Positions 33,338-43,086 of a stretch of DNA of 64,000 nt are shown in pieces. Position numbers and translations under genes: made by a program. The notes below the pieces were generated by a model that had not been told where the DNA came from, ran no database searches, and saw only the letters and a list, made by a program, of their open reading frames with translations. Position 1 is the first letter of the stretch; every line of letters begins with the position of its first letter. This DNA comes from Streptomyces luteolus. Its GTDB lineage: Bacteria > Actinomycetota > Actinomycetes > Streptomycetales > Streptomycetaceae. Where the stretch lies: the NCBI RefSeq assembly GCF_029968015.1, contig NZ_JASCIS010000034.1, forward strand, positions 22,144 to 86,143. Direction: 5' to 3'.

Positions 33338-34234
33338 TCACCAGGAAGTACCGGTGAGCTTCTCGTACGCCTCGATGTACTTGGCGCGGGTCCGCTCCAC
33401 CACCTCCGCGGGCAGCGCGGGCGGCGGCTGCTCGCTCCCGCGGTCCCAGCCGGAGGCGGGCGAGGTCAGCCAGTCCCGGACGTACTGCTTGTCGTACGAG
33501 GGCTGCGCGCGGCCCGGCTCCCAGGTCGCGGCCGGCCAGAAGCGCGAGGAGTCCGGCGTGAGGACCTCGTCGGCGATCACCAACTCCGTACCGTCGAAGC
33601 CGAACTCGAACTTGGTGTCCGCGAGCAGGATGCCGCGCTCCCGGGCGATGTCGCGGGCCCTGCCGTACACGTCCAGGGTCGTGCGGCGCAGCTGGGCGGC
33701 GGTCTCCGCGCCGACCTGGCGGGCCACCTCCTCGTAGCTGACGTTCTCGTCGTGCTCGCCGACCTCGGCCTTCGTGGCGGGCGTGAAGATCGGCGCGGGC
33801 AGCTCGGAGCCGTCGACGAGGCCCTCGGGCAGAGCGAGGCCGCAGACGGTGCGGGACTGCTCGTACTCGACGAGTCCCGAACCCGTGAGGTAGCCGCGCG
33901 CGACGCACTCCACCGGGATCATCTTCAGCGACTTGCAGACCAGGGTGCGGCCCGCCCAGTCGGCCGGGGCGCCCTCGGGCAGCTCCGTGGAGAGCACGTG
34001 GTTGGGCACCAGGTCGGTGAGCTGGTCGAACCACCAGAGCGACAGCTTCGTGAGCACCCGCCCCTTGTCGGGGATCACGCTGGGCAGCACCCAGTCGTAC
34101 GCGGACATGCGGTCGCTGGCGACCATCACGAGGTCGCCCGCCTCGTTCTGGTACAGCTCGCGCACCTTGCCGGTGTGCAGATGCACCAGACCCGGAACCT
34201 CGATCGGCTCGGGCTTTTCAACGAATCCGGACAC
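33338..34234 (-). CDS. purC: SAICAR synthetase
   Basis: 298 aa from GTG 34234, preceded by GGGGAGGAACC. HTGKVRELYQNEAGDLVMVASDRMSAYD, VECVARGYLTGSGLVEYEQ and LADTKFEFGFDG are PurC signatures; the protein is the long (about 300-residue) form. It joins CAIR and aspartate using ATP. Single gene with its own promoter. Confidence 0.97.
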   Translation of the reverse strand: MSGFVEKPEPIEVPGLVHLHTGKVRELYQNEAGDLVMVASDRMSAYDWVLPSVIPDKGRVLTKLSLWWFDQLTDLVPNHVLSTELPEGAPADWAGRTLVCKSLKMIPVECVARGYLTGSGLVEYEQSRTVCGLALPEGLVDGSELPAPIFTPATKAEVGEHDENVSYEEVARQVGAETAAQLRRTTLDVYGRARDIARERGILLADTKFEFGFDGTELVIADEVLTPDSSRFWPAATWEPGRAQPSYDKQYVRDWLTSPASGWDRGSEQPPPALPAEVVERTRAKYIEAYEKLTGTSW

Positions 34235-34333
34235 GGTTCCTCCCCGTGGTTTTGGCCAATGCCTGCATTCTCCCGTACGCGGGGGGCTGCTTTCGGCCAG
34301 GGGCGGGGCGGGCACTGTTGTGCGGCCGGGGTG

Positions 34334-35968
34334 TCAGTCTCGCTTGCAGATGCGGTCGAGGAGGTTGGCCGTGGCGCGCTGGATGCGGGCATCGACGTGG
34401 CCGGGGCGGTCCAGGGCCGGGGACCAGGCGAAGGTGCCGGAGGCGAAGACCAGGGCGCCGGAGGGGGCGCGGTAGAGCGAGGTCTCCTGGTGGCGGAGGA
34501 CCCCTTCGCCGTCCTCGTACGGGGAGTGGGCGAGGAGGATGCGGCCGCGGTGCTCGGGGAGGGCGGTCCGCGGGAAGTAGCGGTCGGCCTCCCCGGCGAC
34601 CAGGCCCTCCAGCTCATCGCCCTCGTGCGCCCCGGTCGCCTCCCACAGCCAGTGCTCGGCGTTGCGCACGATCAGCGGGGCGGGCTCGGGTACGCGGCCC
34701 GCGTACTGGATGCCGAGGAGCTGCTGCTCGGCCCGGTCCACCTCGCGCCACAGGGCGGGGCGGCCGGGGCCTCTGCGCTTGCGGCAGGTCAGCAGCCGGT
34801 CGGGCACGCCGGACGGGGAAGGGCTCAACTCCACCTGCCAGTACATGGTGTTGGCGGAGAGGAAGACCAGGGACGTGCCGCCGTCTCTGGCCTGCTCGGC
34901 GGTGCGGCGCATCGGCACCGACCAGTACTCGTCGTGGCCGGGGAAGACCAGGCCGCGGTAGCGCGCGGGGTCGACGCGGCCCGCGTGCAGGTCGCGGGCG
35001 TCGGCGTACGCCAGGTCGTATCCGTACCGCTCGGCCCAGCGGATGAAGTCGTACGCGTGGCCCACGTGCAGGGGGAGGCCCGCGCCCGCGTACGGCCGGT
35101 CGAAGGAGACCGTGGCGGCGGCCTCGCTCTCGCCGAGCAGCCGCCCCTCATCGTCCCAGGCGTGGTAGAGGCTGGCGCCGGTCCGGCCGTCCTCGGGGTA
35201 GAGGTTGTACGCCTGCCACGTGATGTCCGGGAGGAGCAGGAGCAGGTCGGCCGGGCGGTCGTCGCGGACGGTGAAGGGGATGTGCGAGCGGTATCCGTCG
35301 GCGGTGGTGAGGACCGCCACGTACGCCCCGACGTTCCAGTGGCTCGGGATCTGCAGGCGCCAGGAGAGCCACCAGTGGTGGCAGGAGACCGTGCGGTCCG
35401 CGGTGAGCGGGGGCGGCTGGACGATGCCGGAGAGGCGCGGGCTGGTGGTGATCTTCGCGGCGCCGTCGCCGGCGTAGTGCCCGATGCGGTAGACGTCGAC
35501 GCCGAACTCCTGCGGCGGGTCGACCGTCACGTGGAAGTCGATCGCCTCCCCGGGCGCCACCGCTCCGGTCGACGTGAAGCCTTTGATCTGCCGGTGCACG
35601 TCGTCGGCGGTGCGCGGACCGGCCGTCGCCGTGCTGCGGGGGTGCGGGATCTCGGGTGCCCTGCGGGTGGCGGTGTGCGCCTCGGCGGGCTGCGTCCCGG
35701 CGGGCTGCTGCGTCTCTCCGGGCTGCGTCTCTACGGGCCGCGCGGGGGCGAGGTCCACGTACCAGGGGACGACCTTGCCGGTGTCGTCGAAGTAGTGCTC
35801 GCTGCCGCGCAGCCAGGGCAGCGGGCCCTGGCCGAAGGGGTCGGTGACGCCGTGCGCGAGCGCGCCGGACTCCCAGCGCGGGATCGGCCGCTTCGGGCCT
35901 CGGGTCTCCGAGGCTTGCTGCTGTGTCTGATGCTGTGCCTCGTGCGGTGTCTCCCGCTCCGTCCCCAT
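34334..35968 (-). CDS. N,N-dimethylformamidase large-subunit-like protein (SCO4070-like)
   Basis: 544 aa. After a Gln/Arg-rich start comes ALAHGVTDPFGQGPLPWLRGSEHYFDDTGKVVPWYVD; the C-terminal region with KGFTSTGAVAPGEAIDFHVTV, DITWQAYNLY, GLVFPGHDEYWSVPMR and LVFLSANTMYWQVEL matches the DMFase beta C-terminal domain, a glutamine-amidotransferase-like fold with putative metal ligands. No signal peptide. Real activity unknown. Confidence 0.88.
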   Translation of the reverse strand: MGTERETPHEAQHQTQQQASETRGPKRPIPRWESGALAHGVTDPFGQGPLPWLRGSEHYFDDTGKVVPWYVDLAPARPVETQPGETQQPAGTQPAEAHTATRRAPEIPHPRSTATAGPRTADDVHRQIKGFTSTGAVAPGEAIDFHVTVDPPQEFGVDVYRIGHYAGDGAAKITTSPRLSGIVQPPPLTADRTVSCHHWWLSWRLQIPSHWNVGAYVAVLTTADGYRSHIPFTVRDDRPADLLLLLPDITWQAYNLYPEDGRTGASLYHAWDDEGRLLGESEAAATVSFDRPYAGAGLPLHVGHAYDFIRWAERYGYDLAYADARDLHAGRVDPARYRGLVFPGHDEYWSVPMRRTAEQARDGGTSLVFLSANTMYWQVELSPSPSGVPDRLLTCRKRRGPGRPALWREVDRAEQQLLGIQYAGRVPEPAPLIVRNAEHWLWEATGAHEGDELEGLVAGEADRYFPRTALPEHRGRILLAHSPYEDGEGVLRHQETSLYRAPSGALVFASGTFAWSPALDRPGHVDARIQRATANLLDRICKRD

Positions 35969-36277
35969 GGCGCCCCCCTTCTTCGCTCCCTCGGGTTCTG
36001 CGTTTTTTGCGGATTGTGACTATGGCTGCGACTGCTGCTGCGATCTAGCGTGCGGTTCTGCGGTCTGCGATCTGCGTTTCCCGGTCGCCGTCCAGCGGGT
36101 GTGCGTCTGGCCTGCGCCAGGCCTGCTTCCGGCCTTCGTCGGCCGTGCACAGCACATCACATCACGCATGCGCACCGTCACCCTTCGTCGCGAAATTCAG
36201 GGTTTCTCAGGGGTGTTGGGGGCATATCGGGGCTTGTACCCCGACGGCTGACACGGTCTGCGCCGGGTCTGCACGGC
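35969..36277. other. Intergenic gap, nothing recognised
   Basis: 309 bp between two minus-strand genes with relatively low GC pockets. It should hold the promoter of the DMFase-like gene; no RNA gene, repeat or hairpin of note seen. Confidence 0.5.
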
Positions 36278-38335
36278 CTACACCAGGCGTACCGGCTTCT
36301 CCGGGCGCACGCCCAGCTCCTTCAGCCAGCCGCGCAGCGGCTCCGGGTCCCCGTCCTCCACGAGGCTCTGCACGCGGGGCGTGAGGTCCACGGCACGCTC
36401 ACCGGAGACGAGCAGCGTGGGCCCGTCCAGCCAGTCGAGGCCGGGCGCGGCACCCGCGGTGTCGACGGCAGCGCAGCAGATCATCGCCAGCACGTGATCC
36501 GTGAGCAACTCGCGGCCCGAGCGCGGCGGTTGCAGCGGGAAGAGCGGCAACTGACCGTCGCTCCACAGGGCTTCGTCCGGCCCGCCCCCGGGTGCCGCGG
36601 GTACCGGAACGGCTGCCTCCTCCCGCGCCACCTCAGCGGTGAGCCGCGCGGCCAGAGCAGCGGTCTCGGCCGACTCCGGCACCTCCAGCGGGGGGTCGGG
36701 GAAGGTCGCGGTGTCGGCCTCGGCGAGGTCGGGCTTGGCCCGCGTACCGACGGCGGAGGTGGAGGTGGAGGCGGAGGCGGAGGCGGCCGAAGCGGGTGCC
36801 GGGGCGCCGATGGAGGCTGTGCTGCCGTTCGGCCCGGTGCCGGGGGACGCGGTTCTGGGGGCTGCCGTGCTCGGTCCGGCGCCGGTCGGTCTCGCTGCCA
36901 GGTGTTCCATGATCCGGGCGAGCGTGGGCGGCTCGGGGTCGCCCTTCGCCGTACTCGCACCGCTTGCATCCGTGCTCGCACCGCGTGCGTCCGCACTCGC
37001 AGCGCGTGCGTCCGTGCTCGCACCGCGTGCGTCCGCACTCGCAGCGCGTGCGTCCGTGCTCGTGGTGGCCGCGTCCGCACCGGCCGCGTCCGTGCTGCGT
37101 ACGCCCAGGTCGTTCAGTACGCGATGGAGGCGGGCGGCGTCCGTGCGCCACTTCCGGTCGACGACCTCCTCCGGATACTCCTGCCAGCCGACCGGCGCCC
37201 AGTCCGGCCCCCGCTCGGCGGGCCCGCCATGGAAGAGGCGGGCGGCGAGCAGCGACGTGGCCTCGTCCACCACGCCCGGCTCCTCGAGGAGGTCACAGGC
37301 GGGGCGCTCACCCAGCCGGGAGGCGAAGCCCTCCGCGAGGCGGTCGCGCCGGGACAGCTCGGTCAGGGCGGCGACCACTCCGGCGTCCAGGCGATCCGGC
37401 CAGCGGCCCATGCGCCAGGCGGGCAGCGCGACCCTGGTGAGCAGCCGGTCCCAGCCCGCGTACGCCAGGCCCACCTGCTCCTGGGCGACGATCCGCAGGC
37501 CGTAGTCCACCGACTTCGCGCGCTCCGCGGCGGCTGCGGCGACGCCGCGCTCCATCTCGGCGGCGTGCCCGCGGCAGGCCCGCAGCAGCAGCCGGGAGAC
37601 CCAGCCGACCCCGGCCAGGACGACTCGCGGCACCGAACCCCGGCCCGGCTTCGAGGCCACGGCGACCGCCGCGTCCAGACCTCGCACGAAGCGCCGGGCC
37701 GCCGCTATGTCGGGGTGGGCGGAGGGTCCCGTACCGGCCACGACGGGGGCCAGGACCGCGCGCAGCTCGGCGACCCGCATCCACCACAGGAAGGGCGAGC
37801 CGATGACGAGCACGGGCGCGGGCGGCACCGGGGCGGTCCCTTCGGCTGTCCGGGAGCCGGAATCCGCGGTGCAGCGGTCGGACGGCGAGCCCTCGACGGC
37901 GGTGCGGGGCGGGCCGTGAGCCGGGTGCGTACGGTCCTCCAGCCAGCTGTCGCAGTCGGGCGTGAGCGCTATGGCGGAGGGCGCGGGGACCTCCAGCCGG
38001 TCCGCGAGATCGCGCACCAGGCGGTACAGATCCGGGGCGGACTCCTCCGCGATCGGGACCGTGGGACTGACGGCCGGCCGCGCGCGGGCCACCACGAGGG
38101 CGACGCCCGCCGCGGCGAGCAGCACGAGCAGCGCGGCGCCCGTCACGATCCACCGGACGACGTCCCAACTCCCGCCGCCGATACGGCCGGTGACGCCTCC
38201 GGCCAACAGCACCACGGCCACAGCCGCGGGCAGCACGGCCACCGCGATCGCCCGGCTGCGCACCCGCAGCACGGCCAGCGCACGGAAGCGCGCCGCCTGC
38301 GCGCCCATCTCGCCCTCCATACCGGTTCCGGACAC
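36278..38335 (-). CDS. Large membrane-associated hypothetical protein (M48-like region)
   Basis: 685 aa. Two N-terminal transmembrane helices (AIAVAVLPAAVAVVLLAGGV; WIVTGAALLVLLAAAGVALVV). Residues ~95-290 resemble the shape of peptidase-48-type membrane proteins (LYRLVRDLADRLEVPAPSAIALTPDCDSW...VLVIGSPFLWWMRVAELRAVLAPVVAG), but the zinc motif HExxH is absent: ELRAVLAP stands at that place, so it is probably non-catalytic. The middle holds a repetitive Ala/Ser/Asp tract (STDARAASADARGA) and a Pro/Ser-rich linker; the C-terminus is globular. Confidence 0.8.
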   Translation of the reverse strand: MSGTGMEGEMGAQAARFRALAVLRVRSRAIAVAVLPAAVAVVLLAGGVTGRIGGGSWDVVRWIVTGAALLVLLAAAGVALVVARARPAVSPTVPIAEESAPDLYRLVRDLADRLEVPAPSAIALTPDCDSWLEDRTHPAHGPPRTAVEGSPSDRCTADSGSRTAEGTAPVPPAPVLVIGSPFLWWMRVAELRAVLAPVVAGTGPSAHPDIAAARRFVRGLDAAVAVASKPGRGSVPRVVLAGVGWVSRLLLRACRGHAAEMERGVAAAAAERAKSVDYGLRIVAQEQVGLAYAGWDRLLTRVALPAWRMGRWPDRLDAGVVAALTELSRRDRLAEGFASRLGERPACDLLEEPGVVDEATSLLAARLFHGGPAERGPDWAPVGWQEYPEEVVDRKWRTDAARLHRVLNDLGVRSTDAAGADAATTSTDARAASADARGASTDARAASADARGASTDASGASTAKGDPEPPTLARIMEHLAARPTGAGPSTAAPRTASPGTGPNGSTASIGAPAPASAASASASTSTSAVGTRAKPDLAEADTATFPDPPLEVPESAETAALAARLTAEVAREEAAVPVPAAPGGGPDEALWSDGQLPLFPLQPPRSGRELLTDHVLAMICCAAVDTAGAAPGLDWLDGPTLLVSGERAVDLTPRVQSLVEDGDPEPLRGWLKELGVRPEKPVRLV
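36966..37062. repeat. 21/42-bp tandem repeat in the membrane protein gene
   Basis: Alternating 21-bp units (CGTGCTCGCACCGCGTGCGTC and CGCACTCGCAGCGCGTGCGTC types) encode the STDARAASADARGA tract; about 4.6 units. Confidence 0.85.
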
Positions 38336-38589
38336 GGCCGGACGTCACCCCCTCTGCCCTGCGACGGCTTTGCTCACTCCCCCACTGTGGCACCCACCAC
38401 TGACATCGCAATGCCGGTGGGCCAAGTGCCGGAATGCTTGCGCCGCACCCTAGTTGGGGCCTCGGGGCACGTCAGCCGGATGGGCCACCGGTCACTCGAT
38501 GGAATGGCTTTGGCTAAAGGTGGGTGACGATCACGGCCCCGATCGGGCGTCAGATCGGATCCGGCTCGCGAGAGGCGCACGCGGGGCGG

Positions 38590-38726
38590 GTACGGGGCGT
38601 ACGCGGGACCAGTACGGGGCGTACGCGGGACCGGTGCGGGGCGTACGCGGGACCGGTGCGGGGCGTACGCGGGACCGGTGCGGGGCGTACGCGGACCCAC
38701 GGGGCGTACGCGGGACCAGTACGGGT
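38590..38726. repeat. 22-bp minisatellite between the membrane protein gene and purD
   Basis: About six units of GGGGCGTACGCGGGACCRGT plus two bases; the fifth is altered. Each unit contains the palindrome GCGTACGC. It is non-coding on both strands as far as I can tell. Confidence 0.85.
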
Positions 38727-38761
38727 CGTGGTCGGCGGCGCGCTCTCCGGGCGTACGAACG

Positions 38762-38804
38762 CGGACTGCGGGGGGCCGTGAAGGTCACGGCCCCGCGCAG
38801 TCCG
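38762..38804 (-). terminator. Terminator of purD
   Basis: Long stem CGGACTGCGGGGGGCCGTGA / TCACGGCCCCGCGCAGTCCG, 23 nt past the purD stop. Confidence 0.85.
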
Positions 38805-38826
38805 GTGCGGTGCGGGCGGGCGCTGG

Positions 38827-40092
38827 TCAGCCGGCGGTCGGCGTCCCGGCGGCGGCCTTCGCCGCGATGTCGGTGCGGTGCTGTCCGCCGTCGAGCCGGA
38901 TCCGGGCGACGGCCGCGTAAGCGCGCTCCCGCGCCTGGGCGAGGTCGCCGCCGGTCGCGGTCACGGACAGCACGCGACCGCCCGCGCTGACGACCGCGTC
39001 GCCGTCGCGCTTGGTGCCGGCGTGCAGCACGTACGCGTGCGGGGCGTCCTGCTCCGCCACCTCGCCGAGGCCGTCGATGGGGTCGCCGGTGCGCGGCGTG
39101 CCCGGGTAGTTGTGCGAGGCGACGACCACGGTGACCGCGGCGTCCTCGCTCCAGTTCAGCGGGGGCTCGTCGGCGAGCGTGCCCTCTGCGGCGTGCAGCA
39201 GGACTCCGGCGAGCGGCGTCCGGAGGCGGGCCAGAACGACCTGGGTCTCGGGGTCGCCGAAGCGGGCGTTGAACTCGATCACCCGCACACCGCGCGAGGT
39301 GATGGCGAGGCCCGCGTACAGCAGTCCGGAGAACGGCGTTCCGCGGCGCCGCAGCTCGTCGACCGTGGGCTGGAGAACGCTCTCCAGGACCTCGTCGACC
39401 AGCTTCGGGTCGGCCCACGGCAGCGGCGAATAGGCGCCCATGCCGCCGGTGTTGGGGCCTTCGTCGCCGTCGAGGGCGCGCTTGAAGTCCTGGGCGGGGG
39501 TGAGCGGCAGCACCGTCACACCGTCGGTGATCGCGAAGAGGGAGACCTCGGGGCCGTCCAGGAACTCCTCGATCACCACGCGCTCGCAGGCGTTCGCGTG
39601 CGCCCGCGCGGCCTCCAGGTCGCCGGTGACGACGACACCCTTGCCCGCGGCCAGTCCGTCGTCCTTCACGACGTACGGAGCGCCGAACGCGTCGAGCGCC
39701 TCGTCGACCTCGGCCGGGGTGGTGCAGACGTACGAGCGGGCCGTGGGCACACCGGCAGCGGCCATGACGTCCTTGGCGAACGCCTTGGAGCCTTCCAGCT
39801 GCGCCGCCTCGCCGGACGGGCCGAAGCAGGGGATGCCCGCCGCGCGCACGGCGTCGGCGACCCCCGCGACGAGGGGCGCCTCCGGGCCGACCACGACCAG
39901 GCCGGCACCTAGCTCGGTGGCGAGCGCGGCCACGGCGGCGCCGTCGAGGGCATCGACCGCGTGCAGCTCCGCGACCTCCGCGATACCGGCGTTGCCGGGC
40001 GCGCAGTGCAGGGCGGTGACCGCCGGGTCGAGGGACAGAGAGCGGCACAGGGCGTGTTCGCGGGCGCCGCTGCCGATGACGAGGACCTTCAC
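38827..40092 (-). CDS. purD: Phosphoribosylamine-glycine ligase (GAR synthetase)
   Basis: 421 aa, ATP-grasp enzyme. KVLVIGSGAREHALCRSL at the N-terminus, GPEAPLVAGVADAVRAAGIPCFGPS, VVKDDGLAAGKGVVV and NTGGMGAYSPLP are diagnostic. Makes GAR from phosphoribosylamine, the PurF product. The start ATG 40092 lies about 200 bp from the dnaX stop. Confidence 0.97.
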   Translation of the reverse strand: MKVLVIGSGAREHALCRSLSLDPAVTALHCAPGNAGIAEVAELHAVDALDGAAVAALATELGAGLVVVGPEAPLVAGVADAVRAAGIPCFGPSGEAAQLEGSKAFAKDVMAAAGVPTARSYVCTTPAEVDEALDAFGAPYVVKDDGLAAGKGVVVTGDLEAARAHANACERVVIEEFLDGPEVSLFAITDGVTVLPLTPAQDFKRALDGDEGPNTGGMGAYSPLPWADPKLVDEVLESVLQPTVDELRRRGTPFSGLLYAGLAITSRGVRVIEFNARFGDPETQVVLARLRTPLAGVLLHAAEGTLADEPPLNWSEDAAVTVVVASHNYPGTPRTGDPIDGLGEVAEQDAPHAYVLHAGTKRDGDAVVSAGGRVLSVTATGGDLAQARERAYAAVARIRLDGGQHRTDIAAKAAAGTPTAG

Positions 40093-40236
40093 ACGTGCAG
40101 CCTAGCCCGAACGACGCCGTGCTTTCGTACGGGGCGACGGGCGTGAGACGCGTCCCTCTTCGTAGGTTCCTCCACGTGGACGACGCACATGTCCGGCGCC
40201 GCCGGGCTCACTCCTCCCCCTGTCCGTTCGCGGCCC

Positions 40237-40284
40237 TTCTGTCCGCCCTTCTGTCCGCTCTTCTGTCCGCCCTTCTGTCCGCTC
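40237..40284. repeat. 12-bp tandem repeat downstream of dnaX
   Basis: Four units of TTCTGTCCGCYC just past the dnaX stop (40299). Confidence 0.85.
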
Positions 40285-40298
40285 TTCCTATCCGCTCT

Positions 40299-42737
40299 CT
40301 ATTCGTTCGTGAACTCCTCGACCACCGTCGCGCCCAACTCCCGCACGATCAGGTCGTGTCCGGAGAGCGCCGAGTCGTCCAGGTCCGGGTCGTCGTCCGC
40401 CGGGACGTCGTCCTCGATGGAGTACGGCGGGGGTTCCGGGGCGGTGGGTTCGGGCCGCGGGGCCGGGGACGACTGCGCGGGGGCCGAGGCCTGCGGCGGT
40501 GCGGGGCGCTGCGGAGCAGAGGCCTGGGGCTGCTGGGGCTGCGCGGGGGCCTGGGGCTGGGACGGGGGCTGGGGCGCGGGCTGGCGGGGAGCCGGTGCGC
40601 CGCCGCCGAAGTTGGCCGCGGCGGGCGGCGGCGCGGCCCCGCCCGACGGGTCGACGATGGCCTCGATCTTCCAGTGCGCGTGGAACTGCTCGGCCAGGGC
40701 CTGGCGGAGCACGTCCTCGCTGCCGCTGCTCATGAAGTTGTCCCTGGCACCGGCGTTGATGAAGCCGAGCTGCAGCGTCTGGCCGTCGAACCCGGCCACC
40801 GACGCGTTCTGGCTGAGCAGGATCCAGGTGAAGCGGCGGCGGTTCTTGACCGCCTCCAGGATGTTCGGCCACAGGCTGCGGGCGTCCATCCCTCCGGCGG
40901 GCGGACCTGCCGGGGTGGCACCGCCCGGCGGCCCCTGCGGAGGCTGCTGTGCCTGAGGCGCGGCGGCCGGCGCCGGGCTCGGCGCGTTCGGACGACCACC
41001 GCCCGCGGGGGCGGCCGTGGGCCAGGCACCGGGACGCGCGGCGGGGGCACCGCCCGAGGGGGCAGCACCCTGAGCGGGGCCACCGCCGGAACCCGCACCG
41101 CCGCCGGAACCCGCGCCGGAGACCGTAGGCCAGGCACCGGGCGCGGACGTGGACGAGGACGCGGGCGTGGACGAGGACCCGGACGAGGACCCGGACGTGG
41201 ACGCGGACGCGGGCGTGGACGAGGCAGGCGGGCCGCCGGCCTGCGCGGCCGGGGTCATCGGGGCGGCTGCCGGAGCGGTGGGCTCCGCGGGCGCCGGGGC
41301 GGGCTCGGCGGGAGCGGGCGCCGGGGCCGCCGGGGTGGGGGGCGGCGCCGGAGGCGTGGCTTCCGGGGCGGCGGGGGCAGGGGCCGGAGCGGCACCGGCC
41401 GGAGTGGCACTGGCCGGAGTGGCACCGGCCGGAGCCGCGCCCCCGCCACGGACCGCGGCACGCGCGGCAGCGGGACCACCGCCGGGAGGCACAGCGGGAC
41501 CGGACGGCGGCACGGGCGCGTGGGCGTCGGGCCCCGGCGCGTACCCCATCGCGGGAGCGTGGGCGCCGGTGCTGAAGTTCCCCCCGCGCTCCAGGCGGTC
41601 GAGCCGGGCGAGGACGGCGCGCTCGTCGTCGTACGCGGCGGGCAGCAGCACGCGCGCGCAGATCAGCTCCAGCTGGAGCCGCGGCGAGGTCGCGCCGCGC
41701 ATCTCCGTCAGGCCCTCGTTGACGAGGTCGGCGGCGCGGCTCAGCTCGGCGGCGCCGAAGACCCCGGCCTGCGCCTGCATGCGCTCCACGACATCGGCGG
41801 GGGCGTCGATCAGGCCCTTCTCGGCGGCGTCCGGAACGGCGGCGAGGATGACCAGGTCGCGCAGCCGCTCGAGCAGGTCGGCGACGAAGCGGCGCGGGTC
41901 GTTGCCGCCCTCGATGACGCGGTCCACCACCTCGAAGGCGGCGGCGCCGTCACCGGCCGCGAAGGAGTCGACGACGGAGTCGAGCAGCGAGCCCTCCGTG
42001 TACCCGAGCAGGGCGGTGGCCATGGCGTACGTCACACCGTCCGCGCCCGCGCCCGCGAGGAGTTGGTCCATGACGGACATGGAGTCACGGACGGATCCGG
42101 CACCGGCCCGCACGACGAGCGGCAGCACGCCGTCGGCGACGGGGATGTCCTCCCTGCCGCAGACCTCCCCGAGGTAGTCCCTCAGGGTGCCGGGCGGGAC
42201 AAGACGGAAGGGGTAGTGGTGCGTACGCGAGCGGATCGTGCCGATGACCTTCTCGGGCTCCGTCGTCGCGAAGATGAACTTGAGGTGCTCCGGGGGCTCC
42301 TCGACCACCTTCAGGAGGGCGTTGAAGCCCGCCGAGGTAACCATGTGGGCCTCGTCGATGATGTAGATCTTGTACCGACTGCCGGCCGGGCCGAAGAAGG
42401 CCTTCTCGCGCAGATCACGGGCGTCGTCCACGCCACCGTGCGAAGCCGCGTCGATCTCGATGACGTCGATCGAACCCGGTCCGTTGCGCGCGAGGTCGCG
42501 GCAGGACTGGCACTCGCCGCAGGGGGTGGGAGTGGGACCTTGCTCACAGTTGAGGCAGCGCGCCAGGATGCGCGCGCTGGTCGTCTTGCCGCAGCCGCGC
42601 GGGCCACTGAACAGGTACGCGTGATTGACCCGGTTGTTCCGCAGCGCCTGCTGCAGCGGGTCGGTCACATGTTCCTGCCCGATGACCTCGGCGAACGACT
42701 CCGGGCGATAACGGCGGTACAGCGCAAGGGACGACAC
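40299..42737 (-). CDS. dnaX: DNA polymerase III subunits gamma/tau
   Basis: 812 aa from GTG 42737. AAA+ clamp loader: LALYRRYRPESFAEVIGQEHV, Walker A SGPRGCGKTTSARIL, four-Cys zinc module (CLNCEQGPTPTPCGECQSC), YIIDEAHMVT, SRTHHYPFRL sensor. Residues ~380-640 are a Pro/Ala/Ser-rich linker; the C-terminal tau-like domain (RSLWPNILEAVKNRRRFTWILLSQN) follows and the end is acidic. I saw no slippery frameshift site for a separate gamma. SRP RNA lies immediately upstream, a conserved pairing. Confidence 0.96.
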   Translation of the reverse strand: MSSLALYRRYRPESFAEVIGQEHVTDPLQQALRNNRVNHAYLFSGPRGCGKTTSARILARCLNCEQGPTPTPCGECQSCRDLARNGPGSIDVIEIDAASHGGVDDARDLREKAFFGPAGSRYKIYIIDEAHMVTSAGFNALLKVVEEPPEHLKFIFATTEPEKVIGTIRSRTHHYPFRLVPPGTLRDYLGEVCGREDIPVADGVLPLVVRAGAGSVRDSMSVMDQLLAGAGADGVTYAMATALLGYTEGSLLDSVVDSFAAGDGAAAFEVVDRVIEGGNDPRRFVADLLERLRDLVILAAVPDAAEKGLIDAPADVVERMQAQAGVFGAAELSRAADLVNEGLTEMRGATSPRLQLELICARVLLPAAYDDERAVLARLDRLERGGNFSTGAHAPAMGYAPGPDAHAPVPPSGPAVPPGGGPAAARAAVRGGGAAPAGATPASATPAGAAPAPAPAAPEATPPAPPPTPAAPAPAPAEPAPAPAEPTAPAAAPMTPAAQAGGPPASSTPASASTSGSSSGSSSTPASSSTSAPGAWPTVSGAGSGGGAGSGGGPAQGAAPSGGAPAARPGAWPTAAPAGGGRPNAPSPAPAAAPQAQQPPQGPPGGATPAGPPAGGMDARSLWPNILEAVKNRRRFTWILLSQNASVAGFDGQTLQLGFINAGARDNFMSSGSEDVLRQALAEQFHAHWKIEAIVDPSGGAAPPPAAANFGGGAPAPRQPAPQPPSQPQAPAQPQQPQASAPQRPAPPQASAPAQSSPAPRPEPTAPEPPPYSIEDDVPADDDPDLDDSALSGHDLIVRELGATVVEEFTNE

Positions 42738-42834
42738 GCATACGAGGTTATCGGTGCCCACTGACAACCGGCCCCGCCCGCATCCGTCGCCCCCGCACCC
42801 GCCCCCGCTCCCGCTCCCGCCCCCGGAAACGCAA

Positions 42835-42928
42835 GCGCCCCCCACGCACCCGCCAGAGCCGACCTACCCTTGCTGCCTTCCGGCCCTGGGGGAGTTCAGT
42901 CAGATAGCGCCACGTGAGGGGCTGCGCC
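42835..42928 (-). ncRNA. ffs: Signal recognition particle RNA, small bacterial type
   Basis: Minus strand carries the invariant apical hairpin CAGGGCCGGAAGGCAGCAAGG with the GGAA tetraloop and the asymmetric loop bound by Ffh. Flanking arms GCGC-CCCC-CACG and CGTG-GGGG-GCGC pair to close the helix, giving about 94 nt. Position just upstream of dnaX is conserved. Confidence 0.93.
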
Positions 42929-42998
42929 AAGAGTACATGCTCCGGGCCGGGGGGAACGAGTTCGCGAGCACTCCTCAACGTCTTGTATTGTTTGCCGC

Positions 42999-43086
42999 GG
43001 AGGATTCGCCTAGAGGCCTAGGGCGCACGCTTGGAAAGCGTGTTGGGGGCAACCCCTCACGAGTTCGAATCTCGTATCCTCCGCCA
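42999..43086 (+). tRNA. tRNA-Ser(GGA), island integration site
   Basis: 88 nt including encoded CCA: acceptor GGAGGAT/ATCCTCC, long variable arm (TGTTGGGGGCAACCCCTCA), anticodon GGA in CTTGGAAAG, T-loop TTCGAATC. The sequence from the anticodon loop onward is repeated at 62131, showing that an element integrated here. Confidence 0.97.

Noticed and set aside
38590..38726. CRISPR-like array
   Set aside because: Units are contiguous without unique spacers and no cas gene is present; it is a minisatellite.
40095..42764. 889-codon open frame on the plus strand
   Set aside because: Antisense of dnaX, low-complexity Arg/Gly product.
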